The notes below the pieces were generated by a model that did not search any database, was not told where the DNA came from, and worked only from the letters and a program-made list of their open reading frames with translations. From assembly GCA_025353195.1 (NCBI GenBank), contig JANXRC010000251.1:1-45859 (forward strand): a stretch of 45,859 nt of DNA, written 5' to 3'. Origin of the DNA: Rhodocyclaceae bacterium (GTDB lineage: Bacteria; Pseudomonadota; Gammaproteobacteria; Burkholderiales; Rhodocyclaceae). A program made the position numbers and the translations under genes. Every line of letters begins with the position of its first letter. Within the stretch, counting starts at the first letter, position 1. Of the stretch, positions 22,415-33,562 are shown piece after piece.

Positions 22415-23395
22415 TCACTTGTTCCTGCGTGATGCAATGTCCATGGCCGCATCGACGGCTGCGAACAGGCTTGCGGGGGAAGCCTTGCCGGTGCCGGCGA
22501 GATCGAGCGCCGTGCCGTGGTCGACCGAGGTGCGGATGATCGGCAGACCGAGCGTGACGTTGATGCCTTCGTCGAATGCCGCATACTTGAGCACGGCGAG
22601 CCCCTGGTCGTGATACATCGCCAGTTGTGCGTCGGAACCGGCGAGGACATTCCTGGTGAAAAGCGTGTCGGCGGGCAGAGGTCCGATCAGGTTCATGCCT
22701 TCGCCACGCAGCTTGTCGAGCACCGGGCTGATGACCTCGATTTCCTCGCGACCCATGTGACCGCCTTCGCCGGCATGCGGGTTCAGTCCGGCGACGAGGA
22801 TGCGTGGCCGCGCAATGCCGAACTTGGTCTGCAGGTCGGCGTGGAGGATGCGGAGCGTGGTTTCCAGATCGCTGCGCGTGATGGCGGCGGGGACGTCCTT
22901 CAGCGCCAGGTGCGTGGTCGCGAGCGCGACGCGCAGGCCAGCGCCGGCAAGCATCATCACCACGCGCGGCGTGGCGGTGTGCTGGGCAAGGTATTCGGTA
23001 TGGCCGCTGAAGGCGATGCCGGCATCGTTGATGACGCCTTTGTGCACGGGGGCGGTGACCATCGCGGCATACTCGCCGGAGCGGCAACTGGCTAGCGCGA
23101 TGTCGAGCAGTCGAAGCACGTAGTGCGCATTGCCCGGGTCGAGTCGTCCGCTGGTGCAGGGCACAGCCAGAGGTATGTGCCGAATGTCGAGGCTGTCAGC
23201 GTCAAGACCCAGGGCGTGGGCCCGCTGTTCCAGCAGATCGCGATCGCCGAGAATCACCAGATGTGCGGGCCAGGTCCGCTTGGCCAGGCGCAGGCAGATC
23301 TCGGGGCCGATGCCGGCGGGCTCGCCGGAGGTGACGGCGATCACCGGCGGCGCGGAACTGTCCGTGCTAGCGCTCTTCGGTGCGGTATTCGACAT
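22415..23395 (-). CDS. pdxA: 4-hydroxythreonine-4-phosphate dehydrogenase
   Basis: Oxidises 4-phosphohydroxythreonine in pyridoxal phosphate synthesis. From ATG 23395 it is 326 residues and begins [11 protein letters not shown] before the family start [17 protein letters not shown]. The metal-binding His residues lie in [25 protein letters not shown] and [14 protein letters not shown]. The start overlaps the end of surA by 29 bp and has no good ribosome-binding site, so a GTG nearer VIAVTSGEP (23344) is a plausible alternative. Confidence 0.92.
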   Translation of the reverse strand: MSNTAPKSASTDSSAPPVIAVTSGEPAGIGPEICLRLAKRTWPAHLVILGDRDLLEQRAHALGLDADSLDIRHIPLAVPCTSGRLDPGNAHYVLRLLDIALASCRSGEYAAMVTAPVHKGVINDAGIAFSGHTEYLAQHTATPRVVMMLAGAGLRVALATTHLALKDVPAAITRSDLETTLRILHADLQTKFGIARPRILVAGLNPHAGEGGHMGREEIEVISPVLDKLRGEGMNLIGPLPADTLFTRNVLAGSDAQLAMYHDQGLAVLKYAAFDEGINVTLGLPIIRTSVDHGTALDLAGTGKASPASLFAAVDAAMDIASRRNK

Positions 23396-24683
23396 AGGCG
23401 CGGTCGCGCATTTGCCGGACCCAGTCCTGATACGCCTCGTCGGACTTGCGCGCGCGTAGCACCTGCCGCGCGGCGAGACGCTGGCGCTCTGCCGTGGCAT
23501 CTTCGGTGCGACGCTCCAGCACCTGGATCAGGTGGAAGCCGAAAGGTGACTGTATCGGCTCGCTGATCTGGTTGATCTTCAACTCGTCCATCGCCTTCTC
23601 GAAATCGGGAACGGTGTCACCCTGATACAGCCAGCCGAGATCACCTCCTTTGGCGGCCGAAAGATCGTTGGAATTCAGGCGCGCCAGTTCGGCAAAATCG
23701 GCGCCGTTGTCGAGCCGCTCCTTGAGTGCGACCAGTTTGCGCCTGGCCTCGGCTTCAGACACAAGTTCGTTGACCTTGATCAGGATATGACGGGCTCGGG
23801 TCTGCTTCAGTGCCACCACGGGCTTGGCTTCGGCACTGCCTTGTCTGTCGATCAGCTTGACGATGTGGAAGCCGGCCGGGCTTCGAAAAATATCGCTGAC
23901 TTCGCCGGGTTTCAGCTTCTTTACGGCTTCGCCGTAGAGTGCCGGCAAGCGATCGAGCGGGCGTGTGCCCATGGCTCCGCCGGAGAGACCGTCGGGCGCA
24001 TCGGAATAACTGGCGGCCACTTTGGCGAAGTTTTCGCCACGCCGGATCTGATCAAGCGCGGCTTGCGCCCGCGCCCCGATGCGCATCAACTGATCGGGCG
24101 ACGCCTGTTCCGGTACGCGCAGGACGATGTGCGCCGTTTGCACTTCAATGTTGCCGATGTCGCGGTCCTGCTCCGGGTTGGCGAGATAGTTGTCGATCTC
24201 GCCGTCGGAGACGACGATGCGGCTTTCCACCTCGCGGTCGCGCAGGCGCGCGAGGACGATTTCGTCACGAATCTCTTCGCGGAACTTGATCCAGGCGATG
24301 CCGTCCTTTTCCAGCGTGGTGCGGAAATCCGGCAAGGAGAGGCGGCTGCTTTCGGCGATGCGACGTATCGCTGCATCGAGTTCGATGTCCGATATTCGCA
24401 GGCCGGTTTCCTTGGCAAACTGCAGTTGGACGCGATCGGTGATCATGCGTTCGAGAAGCTGTCGTTCGAGTACCTCGCGCGGCGGCAACTGCACGTTCTG
24501 GCCGCGCAACTGGCGTGCCACGGTAGCGAGACGGCCACCCAGCTCGAAGGCGGTGATGGCTTCGTCGTTCACCACCGCGATGATGCGGTCGATCTCCACG
24601 GGCTGGGCACGCCGCGTCTGGGCCTGCGCCGCGATGATGGACAGGCTGGAGAGCAGACAAATCAGTAGTAGACGAAAGATCAT
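23367..24683 (-). CDS. surA: periplasmic chaperone and peptidyl-prolyl isomerase SurA
   Basis: Helps outer-membrane proteins, including LptD, reach the BAM complex. 438 residues. Signal peptide about 1-21 ([17 protein letters not shown]), then the chaperone domain starting [16 protein letters not shown]. Two parvulin domains follow: one near [19 protein letters not shown] with [20 protein letters not shown] and [10 protein letters not shown], the other near [19 protein letters not shown] with [21 protein letters not shown] and [11 protein letters not shown]. The ATG overlaps the lptD stop by four bases. Confidence 0.95.
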   Translation of the reverse strand: MIFRLLLICLLSSLSIIAAQAQTRRAQPVEIDRIIAVVNDEAITAFELGGRLATVARQLRGQNVQLPPREVLERQLLERMITDRVQLQFAKETGLRISDIELDAAIRRIAESSRLSLPDFRTTLEKDGIAWIKFREEIRDEIVLARLRDREVESRIVVSDGEIDNYLANPEQDRDIGNIEVQTAHIVLRVPEQASPDQLMRIGARAQAALDQIRRGENFAKVAASYSDAPDGLSGGAMGTRPLDRLPALYGEAVKKLKPGEVSDIFRSPAGFHIVKLIDRQGSAEAKPVVALKQTRARHILIKVNELVSEAEARRKLVALKERLDNGADFAELARLNSNDLSAAKGGDLGWLYQGDTVPDFEKAMDELKINQISEPIQSPFGFHLIQVLERRTEDATAERQRLAARQVLRARKSDEAYQDWVRQMRDRAYVEYRTEER

Positions 24684-27514
24684 GGGATAGTGAGCGGGCC
24701 TTCAGGGTGCGGCTGGTTTATCAAGCCGTAGCCGGGTACGTTGCGTCGGAGTATATCGAGCGGATTGGAGCCGACTTTAGCCAATCCGTTGAACTCGAGC
24801 TGGAAGAAAAGCGCAGTGTTCGACTGCTGCGTTTGTATCGCGAGGCGCTGGAACACGACGCGGCCAATCCAGCAACCGCCATCGTACTCGAGACCGGCGA
24901 CCGATTCGATCATGCGCCGGTCCATGGTCGAGTAGTTGAAGCGGCCCACCGCGTGCCAGCCGCCAAACACCGGCCACTGGCCGGAGATGTCGATCTGGCC
25001 GAGGCCGGGCTGTCCCAGCAACAGGTCCCGCGTATAGCGGTAATCGACATTCAGCAGTTTGCCCGGTTCGGGCTGATAGCGGCCCCCGATGTTGAAACGT
25101 TCCAACTGGTTCAACCGCGGGTTGTACTGGAGGTCGGAGTTGGCGTAGAGCTTCGTCGGCTGGATGGTGACGGAGAGCGCGGCAAGGTAGTCGGTCTGAC
25201 GGTCGCTGCGCAGCACTTCGCCGGGCAGGCCGACCTTCTGCGTACTGAAATAAAGAAGTTGGCCTACTGCGCCGCGTACGATTTCGGCACCGGTCTGCGG
25301 ATCCAGCAGGCGTGAGGTGAGCATGGCCGTAAGCTGATTGGCATCACCAATACGGTCGCCGCCGCCATAGCGGTTTTCGGTAAAAATCGACGAGAAATTG
25401 AAACCGTTGGCGCCGCTGTCGAACACCGGGTACTGGCTCTGGTCACGCACCGGCACGTACAGGTAGTAAAGACGCGGTTCCAGCGTTTGCGTGGCCTTGC
25501 GGCCGAACCAGTCGGCGTCGCGCTCGAGAGCTACGCCCGAATCCACGCTGAAGATCGGTACGCTGCGGGTAAGTTTTTCGGGCGCACCGACGGGCTGCTG
25601 CTCGCGGGTGTAGCTGGTGTAATGCAGGCCGATCTTGGGCGTGAGGTTGAAAGCCGCCGTGCTCAAGGGCAGCGAAATCTGTGGATACGCGGTAAAACGT
25701 TTCGCCAGCTCCATTCCCGGCGTCGGGTTGCTGAAATTGACATACTCGCCGCTGAACGCAGCGGCCAGCCCCAGCGGCAGATCCCTGCGGTTGGCACTTA
25801 CGGTCAACTGCGGCAGGCGCCGGTAAGGTTCCGCCACCGGGGGCAGGGATGGGTCCTGCAGGGTCTGATAGCTCTGCGCCAGAAGGTTGGCCGACCACCA
25901 GCCGCCGGCGTAGCTGAGCGTGCCTTGGCGCAGCAGGTTGGTCTGGGCAATCGCCGCCGAACCATTGGCCAGATCGCTGAAGAAGGTACCGTCGGAAGCG
26001 CCATTGAGATCCAGGGTTCCGGAAAAGCCATTGCCCAGGTTCTGTCGGTGGGCCAGCGAATAGGAAGACCGGCTCTTGTGCTCGAGCTTGTCGTCGGGCA
26101 GATATTGCCCTGTCATCGAACCGCCGTAGGTGGACTCCAGATAGCGGTACTCGCCGTTCCACAGCGTGCCGCGCTTGGTCATCACGCGCGGCGCAATGGT
26201 CGCATCCATGTTTGGCGCGATGTTCCAGTAGAACGGCTGGGTATATTCGAGGCCGCCGCGGCTGGTCGAACCGAATGTGGGCGTCAGCAACCCGCTCTTG
26301 CGCTCGTTGTTGAGCGAAAAGCTCATCCATGGCGTGTAGAGGATGGGGGCGCCCTTGAAGTACAGGGTGGCGTTGCGCGCGGTGCCCACTTCATCATCGT
26401 AGTTGAGGTGCAGATCGGTGGTGCGCGCGAACCACTCGGGATCGTGGCCGGCTGCCGGCGTACAAGTGCTGTAGGTGGCATCGGTGAGCCGGTACTTGCC
26501 CTCGCCTTCAAATTCCATGCGTGTAGCCGTGCCTTGCCCGGTGGTGAGTTCGGGTGATACGCGCTCCTCGGTGCCGGTCCACAGCGTTGCGGCCGACCCG
26601 GTCTTGATGCGGCGGATGTTGTATTCGGGTTGTTCAAAAAACCCGGTACTGCCCTCCATCTTCATGCGCATCTTCGGGCCGCGGACTCGGTCACCGTCAC
26701 GCGAAAGACGGACATTGCCTTCAGCTTCGACCTCATCGGCTTCCTGCCAGTAGGTCATCCGGTCACTGAGCAGGATGGTATTGCGCTTGCGCAATTCGAC
26801 GTCGCCGTCGGCGACCACTTCGACATCGTTCTTTCCGGCGATCTGATCGGCGGCGATAAAGGTCGGCAACAAGTCTCCCGGCCGCTTGAGATAGGGCATG
26901 ACGCCTGCAGCGGGCTTGAGTCTGGGGTCGGGCAGCTCTCCTGCCGCGACATGAGCTGAATAGAGTGGCGGCAGGGGAGGGCGTTCTGCAACCTGGGGTG
27001 GTTCCTGCGGCTTCTGGATTACCGCCTCGGGTGCAGCTGCCTTCGACTCTTCCTGACGGCCCGGCGTTGTGGTGGCCGCGGCCTGCGGCAGCGGGGCTGG
27101 CTCAGGTGCCATTTTGGTGGCTGCGGCCGGCCTGCCAACAGGGGCCGCAGGCTCGGCCGCCGTCACCGTGCGGGGTGCGGGTGCGGCAGGTGGCGGTATC
27201 GGCGCAGCGGGCGGCGGTGTCTGTGCACTAGGCGGTGGTGTGGGTTCGACCACCGGCCTGGCTGGCGGCGGAGTCAGATCGACTCGCGCGCTCGGCACCG
27301 GCTCAATCTTCACTGGCGGCGGCGCCGGAGGTCTCGTTGCAACTACGGGTTCAAGGGCAACAGGCGCCGCGGGTGGCGGCAGCGTACCGGCACCGAGCAG
27401 CGCAGGATTGATTACCAAGGGCGGCAGCGTTTCCGCCACCGCGGAACCTGTGGTCAGTGCCAGCAAGGCAAGCAGTGAGCTGGTGCCGAATTGTCCGCGA
27501 TGCGATTGAGCCAT
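24680..27514 (-). CDS. lptD: LPS-assembly protein LptD
   Basis: Outer-membrane beta barrel that inserts lipopolysaccharide into the outer leaflet with LptE. 944 residues, longer than the E. coli 784. Signal peptide about 1-27 (LLALLALTTGSAVA). Residues about 30-195 are an unusual Pro/Ala-rich segment with many PPP and PAAP runs. The OstA/LptA-like domain then begins TFIAADQIAGKNDVEVVADGDVELRKRN, and the barrel domain includes PWMSFSLNNERKSGLLTPTFGSTSRGGLEYTQPFYWNIAPNMDAT. Cys occurs in STCTP and in DGGCW near the C-terminus; the paired Cys of E. coli LptD are not conserved. It heads a six-gene operon. A MITE-like element starts 12 bp upstream of the ATG. Confidence 0.95.
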   Translation of the reverse strand: MAQSHRGQFGTSSLLALLALTTGSAVAETLPPLVINPALLGAGTLPPPAAPVALEPVVATRPPAPPPVKIEPVPSARVDLTPPPARPVVEPTPPPSAQTPPPAAPIPPPAAPAPRTVTAAEPAAPVGRPAAATKMAPEPAPLPQAAATTTPGRQEESKAAAPEAVIQKPQEPPQVAERPPLPPLYSAHVAAGELPDPRLKPAAGVMPYLKRPGDLLPTFIAADQIAGKNDVEVVADGDVELRKRNTILLSDRMTYWQEADEVEAEGNVRLSRDGDRVRGPKMRMKMEGSTGFFEQPEYNIRRIKTGSAATLWTGTEERVSPELTTGQGTATRMEFEGEGKYRLTDATYSTCTPAAGHDPEWFARTTDLHLNYDDEVGTARNATLYFKGAPILYTPWMSFSLNNERKSGLLTPTFGSTSRGGLEYTQPFYWNIAPNMDATIAPRVMTKRGTLWNGEYRYLESTYGGSMTGQYLPDDKLEHKSRSSYSLAHRQNLGNGFSGTLDLNGASDGTFFSDLANGSAAIAQTNLLRQGTLSYAGGWWSANLLAQSYQTLQDPSLPPVAEPYRRLPQLTVSANRRDLPLGLAAAFSGEYVNFSNPTPGMELAKRFTAYPQISLPLSTAAFNLTPKIGLHYTSYTREQQPVGAPEKLTRSVPIFSVDSGVALERDADWFGRKATQTLEPRLYYLYVPVRDQSQYPVFDSGANGFNFSSIFTENRYGGGDRIGDANQLTAMLTSRLLDPQTGAEIVRGAVGQLLYFSTQKVGLPGEVLRSDRQTDYLAALSVTIQPTKLYANSDLQYNPRLNQLERFNIGGRYQPEPGKLLNVDYRYTRDLLLGQPGLGQIDISGQWPVFGGWHAVGRFNYSTMDRRMIESVAGLEYDGGCWIGRVVFQRLAIQTQQSNTALFFQLEFNGLAKVGSNPLDILRRNVPGYGLINQPHPEGPLTIP

Positions 27515-27526
27515 GCCGTATCGAAA

Positions 27527-27794
27527 GAGCCTATTTCAGTACGAATCGTACCCCGCGCCGTCGGGCGTCGGGATGCGATGCAAGGCGGAGGGAGTGCGAC
27601 ATGGTCCCTCCATGTAAGCGACCGACAACGTGGCAGCGCGCCCAACGCCCGGCGGCCCCTCGGGTTGAGGCCAGGATCGGCGTCTGCGGCGTTGCCGCGC
27701 TTGCCAATGGGAACAACCATTGGCCGCGCACTGCGCCTTGCATCCATCCGATCCTGGTCTCAACGCGGGGCATGATTCGTACTGAAATAGGCTC
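27527..27794. mobile_element. 268-bp MITE-like palindromic element
   Basis: The ends, 27527-27547 and 27774-27794, are perfect 21-bp inverted repeats (GAGCCTATTTCAGTACGAAT plus C). The match extends imperfectly to 61 bp per arm (to 27587 and from 27734), with blocks CCCCGCG and ATGCAAGGCG conserved. Inside is a strong hairpin, GCCAATGG-GAACAA-CCATTGGC at 27703-27724, flanked by GCGC on both sides. A partial third copy of the arm lies near 27662-27690. It encodes no transposase, and no target duplication is obvious. It fills most of the lptD/amgK divergent region, so it may affect both promoters. Open frames crossing it are by-products of the repeat. Confidence 0.75.
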
Positions 27795-27872
27795 TAAGTT
27801 GGCGCAGCGGTGGCGGAAGAACGCAGACGCGAACTGCACGCACTGCATGCTGGGGAAGCCTTTGCCGGCCGA

Positions 27873-27881
27873 TGCTAGAAT
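27873..27881 (+). promoter_or_regulatory. extended -10 promoter of amgK-murU
   Basis: TGCTAGAAT gives an extended -10 (TG-n-TAGAAT), 85 bp upstream of the amgK ATG and outside the MITE-like element. No good -35 is seen, as is common with extended -10 promoters. Confidence 0.35.
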
Positions 27882-27965
27882 CGGGAATTCTAACACTTCA
27901 TGCCTGCGGAACGAGCTCTCCGGCAAAGCTTTTGCGCCTTTCCACGCAGCTCGCGCATCTTTAAT

Positions 27966-29736
<1,771 letters not shown>

Positions 29737-29743
29737 TCGTTTG

Positions 29744-31087
29744 ATGCAGCCATCGCCATCCCCCACCGGGAACCCTTTCGAGCCGTATCGCCAGCGCCGA
29801 CTTTCATTGATCGAGCGCATGACCCGCGGTGGCGGCGGCATCGCCGTCGTCCCGACCTCACCCGAGTACGCGCGCAACCGCGATACGCACTATCCCTATC
29901 GCGCAGACAGCTACTTTCAGTACCTGACCGGCTTCATCGAGCCCGAGGCGGTGCTGGTGATCGTCGTTGGCCGCGGCGACACGGCGCCGCAATCGATGCT
30001 GTTCTGCCGCGAGAAGAATCTGGAGCGGGAAACCTGGGACGGCTTCCGCCATGGTCCGGAAGCCGCCCGTGAAGTATTTGCCCTCGATGCCGCGTATGCC
30101 ATTGGCGAACTCGATGCCAAGCTGACGGAACTGCTCGCCGACCAATCCGCACTATGGTTTTCGATAGGCCAGGATGCCGGCTGGGATAGGCGCATCGCTG
30201 CCGCCTTGAACCGCGTGCGCGCCGAAAGCCGCACCGGCAAGCGCGCGCCGGCGATGATCCGCGATGTGCGTGCCGAGCTCGATGCCATGCGGCTGGTCAA
30301 GGATGCCACCGAGCTTGCCATCATGCGCCGCGTCGCGGAGATTTCTACGACGGCTCACATTCGTGCGATGCGCTTCGTCGCGCCCGGCCGTTTCGAGTAC
30401 GAAGTGGAAGCCGAGCTGTTGCATGAATTCCGCCGTCGCGGCTGCGAGTATCCGGCGTATACCTCCATCGTCGCCGGCGGCGCCAACGCCTGCGTGCTGC
30501 ATTATGTCGGCAACGATCAGGTCTTGCGCGAGGGCGATCTGCTGCTGATCGACGCCGGCGGCGAGCTCAACGGTTATGCCTCCGACATAACCCGCAGCTT
30601 TCCGGTCAGCGGTCGCTTCAGCGGGCCGCAAGCAGACGTTTACGACATGGTGCTGGGTGCACAGGCCGCGGCGATCGAGACGGTGCGCCCCGGCGCCACC
30701 TTCGCCGATCCGCACGAGGCGGCGTTGAAAGTGCTGGCCCAGGGCATGATCGACTTGAAGCTGTTGTCGGGATCGCTGGATGCCGCGATCGAATCGGAGA
30801 GCTACAAGCGGTTCTACATGCACCGAACCAGTCACTGGCTCGGCAAGGACGTGCACGATGCCGGCGAATACAAGGCCGGAGAGCACTGGGCGCCACTCGC
30901 GCCCGGTATGGTGCTGACCATCGAGCCCGGCTGTTACATCCGGCCGGCGGACGATGTGCCCGAGGCCTTCTGGAATATCGGCGTGCGCATCGAAGACGAC
31001 GCGGTAGTGACGGCCGACGGCTGCGAGATCATTACCCTCGCCGCACCGAAAAAGATCGCCGACATCGAAGCGCTGATGCGTGGATGA
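29744..31087 (+). CDS. pepP: Xaa-Pro aminopeptidase
   Basis: Removes an N-terminal residue preceding proline; a dimanganese M24B peptidase of the cytosol. 447 residues from ATG 29744, 7 bp after murU. The N-terminal domain has RNRDTHYPYRADSYFQYLTGF. The metal ligands follow in order: two Asp in LLLIDAGGELNGYASDITR, His in HRTSHWLGKDVHDAGEY, Glu in MVLTIEPGCYI and Glu in VRIEDDAVVT. Near the N-terminus the stretch EPYRQRRLS is encoded by copy E of the dispersed motif. The stop overlaps the start region of ubiH, a gene pairing that is standard in proteobacteria. Confidence 0.95.
   Translation: MQPSPSPTGNPFEPYRQRRLSLIERMTRGGGGIAVVPTSPEYARNRDTHYPYRADSYFQYLTGFIEPEAVLVIVVGRGDTAPQSMLFCREKNLERETWDGFRHGPEAAREVFALDAAYAIGELDAKLTELLADQSALWFSIGQDAGWDRRIAAALNRVRAESRTGKRAPAMIRDVRAELDAMRLVKDATELAIMRRVAEISTTAHIRAMRFVAPGRFEYEVEAELLHEFRRRGCEYPAYTSIVAGGANACVLHYVGNDQVLREGDLLLIDAGGELNGYASDITRSFPVSGRFSGPQADVYDMVLGAQAAAIETVRPGATFADPHEAALKVLAQGMIDLKLLSGSLDAAIESESYKRFYMHRTSHWLGKDVHDAGEYKAGEHWAPLAPGMVLTIEPGCYIRPADDVPEAFWNIGVRIEDDAVVTADGCEIITLAAPKKIADIEALMRG
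29782..29805 (+). repeat. dispersed 24-bp motif, copy E (inside pepP)
   Basis: It starts GCCGTATCG and ends CCAGCGCCGACTTTC, in the gene orientation, coding for the PYRQRRLS region before the first conserved block. It matches copy F in 22 of 24 positions and copy D in 21. Confidence 0.6.
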
Positions 31088-32210
31088 AATGTCCTCCGCT
31101 CTGGATGAAAGATTAGGCGGCCCCGGCAGTCACTCCGTTGCAATTGTCGGCGGGGGACCGGCTGGGATGGCGCTGGCCCTGGCGCTGAAACTCCACGGCG
31201 TGACGGCCGAGATATTCGAGGCCCGCGAACGCGCCGTGGTCTGCCGCGATGCCCGCGTGCTGGCCTTGTCCGACGGCGCTCGGCAGATCCTCGAGTGGCT
31301 CGGCGTCTGGTCCGGACTTGCCGCAACGCCGATCGAGACCATACACATTTCCCAGCGCGGCGGCTTCGGCCGCAGTCGTCTGCGCGCTGCCGAACTCGGC
31401 GTGACGGCGCTGGGCTGGGTGCTGCCGGCAAGCGATTTGATCCTCGCCCTCGATGCCGCGGTGACCGCTGCAGGCATTGTCTATCGCGAGAATACGAGAG
31501 TCGGCGCTGGCGACACGGCGACGTTTTCCCTGACCGCTTTCGCCGAAGGGATGGTCGAAGCCGGAGCCGGGACGCTGCACGACTATGGGCAGCATGCCGT
31601 GCTGTGCAACGTGAGCGTGGCGGCGCCGCATCAAAATGTCGCGTGGGAGCGTTTTACCAGCGAGGGGCCGGTCGCGCTGCTGCCACTCGGTGACCGCTAC
31701 GCCGTGGTGCTGACCTGTGCCGACGACACGGTGGCGGAAATCAAGTCGCTCGGCGACGCGGCCTTTCTCGCGCTGCTGCAGCAGCGCTTCGGCACGCGCC
31801 ACTGCTTTACCGCGGCGGGCCCGCGCACCGCCTATCCGCTCGGTCTGCGCTATCGTCAGAACCCAGTGGGCGAACGCCAGGTCTGGCTCGGCAATGCCGC
31901 ACAGACGCTGCATCCGGTCGCCGGGCAGGGTTTCAATCTCGCATTGCGCGACATCTGGGAACTGGCCCAGCAGGTGGGTGCCGACGACGACCCGGGCGCG
32001 CCGGAAGTGCTCGCCGCCTATGCGCGCGGCCGCCAGGCGGACCGGCGCGGGGCAATCGGGTTTACCGACCTCCTGATCGACAGCTTCGCTCCGGAGTTTG
32101 CGCCATTGAGGCATACGCGTGGTGCGGGCCTTCTTGTACTGGATCTGCTGCCGCCGCTGAGGAGCTTTGTGGCGAGGCGGATGATTTACGGCGCCCGCGC
32201 CTGGCCCTGA
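31080..32210 (+). CDS. ubiH: UbiH/Coq6-type FAD monooxygenase of ubiquinone synthesis
   Basis: Expected to hydroxylate the ubiquinone ring. Up to 376 residues from GTG 31080, overlapping the pepP stop; ATG 31089 is an alternative. The N-terminal FAD fold VAIVGGGPAGMALALALKLHG and the C-terminal FAD motif LGNAAQTLHPVAGQGFNLALRDIWELA are intact. The middle is short: the stretch around [28 protein letters not shown] is missing part of the usual beta sheet, and the family's ADGxxSxxR signature is not visible, being replaced by TAFAEG. Copy F of the dispersed motif lies exactly there. Later segments (AWERFTSEGPVALLPLGDRYAVV) are normal. Some betaproteobacterial homologues have a reduced version of this region, so it is probably still functional. 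Confidence 0.85.
   Translation: MDEMSSALDERLGGPGSHSVAIVGGGPAGMALALALKLHGVTAEIFEARERAVVCRDARVLALSDGARQILEWLGVWSGLAATPIETIHISQRGGFGRSRLRAAELGVTALGWVLPASDLILALDAAVTAAGIVYRENTRVGAGDTATFSLTAFAEGMVEAGAGTLHDYGQHAVLCNVSVAAPHQNVAWERFTSEGPVALLPLGDRYAVVLTCADDTVAEIKSLGDAAFLALLQQRFGTRHCFTAAGPRTAYPLGLRYRQNPVGERQVWLGNAAQTLHPVAGQGFNLALRDIWELAQQVGADDDPGAPEVLAAYARGRQADRRGAIGFTDLLIDSFAPEFAPLRHTRGAGLLVLDLLPPLRSFVARRMIYGARAWP
31496..31519 (-). repeat. dispersed 24-bp motif, copy F (inside ubiH)
   Basis: On the minus strand it starts GCCGTGTCG and ends CCAGCGCCGACTCTC. In the ubiH frame it gives VGAGDTA, the same peptide copy D gives in rsmA, a protein of unrelated fold. It matches copy E in 22 of 24 positions. 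Confidence 0.65.
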
Positions 32211-32239
32211 TTTTTCGCGGCCTCAATAAAAAGCCTCGA

Positions 32240-32267
32240 TTACCGCCGTCGCGCTTTGCGCTAAAAT
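32240..32267 (+). promoter_or_regulatory. promoter of dusB-fis with GC-rich discriminator
   Basis: TTACCG (32240-32245) and TAAAAT (32262-32267) are spaced 16 bp, followed by a CGCGCCC discriminator. A GC-rich discriminator is typical of promoters under stringent and growth-rate control, which is how dusB-fis behaves in E. coli. The -35 is a weak match. Confidence 0.4.
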
Positions 32268-32299
32268 CGCGCCCTCTCCCACCGTACTCTCTTCCCGAC

Positions 32300-33322
32300 A
32301 TGGACTTCCTCGGTTTTCAGTTGCGCAACAACCTGTTTGTCGCGCCGATGGCCGGGGTCACCGATCGTCCGTTTCGCCAACTGTGCAAGAAGCTCGGCGC
32401 AGGGCTGGCGGTATCGGAAATGGTCACGTCCAACTCGCTGCTCTACGGCAGCGCCAAGACCCGTCGGCGGGCTGATCACGACGGCGAGGTCGATCCGATC
32501 TCGGTACAGATCGCCGGTGCCGATCCGGCGATGATGGCGCAGGCCGCAAGGTACAACGCTGATAACGGCGCGCAGATCATCGACATCAACATGGGCTGTC
32601 CGGCAAAGAAGATCTGCAACGTCATGGCCGGTTCGGCCCTGATGCAGAACGAGCCGCTGGTGGCGAAGATTCTCGAGGCGGTGGTGGCTGCCGTGCCGGA
32701 CACCCCGGTCACGCTCAAGTTTCGCACCGGCTGGAACAGCGAGAACCGCAATGCGCCGCGCATCGCCCGCATCGCCGAGGCAGCCGGCATCCGCGCGATC
32801 GCCATTCATGGCCGCACCCGTGCCGATCAGTACATGGGTTGCGCGGAGTACGACACCATTGCCCTGGTCAAGTCGCAGGTGAGGATTCCGGTCATTGCCA
32901 ACGGCGACATTACGACGCCGCAGAAGGCCCGCTTCGTGCTCGACTACACCGGTGCCGATGGGGTCATGATCGGCCGTGCGGCGCAGGGCAGGCCATGGCT
33001 GTTCCGCGAGATCGAATACTTCCTGGCGACCGGCGAGGAGCTGCCGCCGCCGCGGGTGGAAGAGATACACCGCATTCTGAGAGGCCACCTGGCGGACCTG
33101 TACGCGTTCTACGGCGAGGAAACCGGCGTCCGCATTGCGCGCAAGCACATCAGCTGGTACACCAAGGGCCTGATCGGCGCCGCGCATTTCCGCCACGCCA
33201 TGAATCAGTTGCAGAGCGTTGGCGAACAATTGGCCGCCGCCGATGAATTCTTCCTCGGCCACGCCGCCGCGAATGATCGACTGCGTTATGAAGACCGGCT
33301 TGAGGAAATGGAGGCCGCATGA
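32300..33322 (+). CDS. dusB: tRNA-dihydrouridine synthase B
   Basis: FMN enzyme reducing uridines in the tRNA D-loop. 340 residues. FVAPMAGVTDRPFRQLCKKLGAGLAVSEMV begins the TIM barrel; Cys100 in DINMGCPAKKI is the catalytic acid; VTLKFRTGW, IAIHGRTRADQYMG, IPVIANGDI and GADGVMIGRAAQGRPWLF are conserved. The stop overlaps the fis start (ATGA), the classical dusB-fis arrangement. Confidence 0.96.
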   Translation: MDFLGFQLRNNLFVAPMAGVTDRPFRQLCKKLGAGLAVSEMVTSNSLLYGSAKTRRRADHDGEVDPISVQIAGADPAMMAQAARYNADNGAQIIDINMGCPAKKICNVMAGSALMQNEPLVAKILEAVVAAVPDTPVTLKFRTGWNSENRNAPRIARIAEAAGIRAIAIHGRTRADQYMGCAEYDTIALVKSQVRIPVIANGDITTPQKARFVLDYTGADGVMIGRAAQGRPWLFREIEYFLATGEELPPPRVEEIHRILRGHLADLYAFYGEETGVRIARKHISWYTKGLIGAAHFRHAMNQLQSVGEQLAAADEFFLGHAAANDRLRYEDRLEEMEAA

Positions 33323-33546
33323 GCGAACTCAATGACTGCGTGCGGCGCAGTCTTAATCGTTACTTTCGTGATCTGGACGGTCAGGCACCGCATGCGATCT
33401 ACGGCATGGTACTGAAATGCGTGGAACGGCCGATGCTGGAAGTGGTGATGAAACAGGCGGAGGGCAACCAGACGGTCGCCGCCGACATGCTGGGTATCAG
33501 TCGCGGCACTCTGCGCCGGATGCTGGTCGAACACGAACTGCTTTAA
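33319..33546 (+). CDS. fis: Fis-type nucleoid-associated DNA-binding protein
   Basis: Bends DNA and adjusts rRNA, tRNA and growth-phase transcription and chromosome topology. 75 residues, shorter than E. coli Fis (98) because the N-terminal beta-hairpin arm is reduced, as is usual in betaproteobacteria. The C-terminal helix-turn-helix [24 protein letters not shown] is clear. Coupled to dusB by a four-base overlap and followed by purH after 16 bp. Confidence 0.94.
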   Translation: MSELNDCVRRSLNRYFRDLDGQAPHAIYGMVLKCVERPMLEVVMKQAEGNQTVAADMLGISRGTLRRMLVEHELL

Positions 33547-33562
33547 TCTTGCTGAGGTTTCC

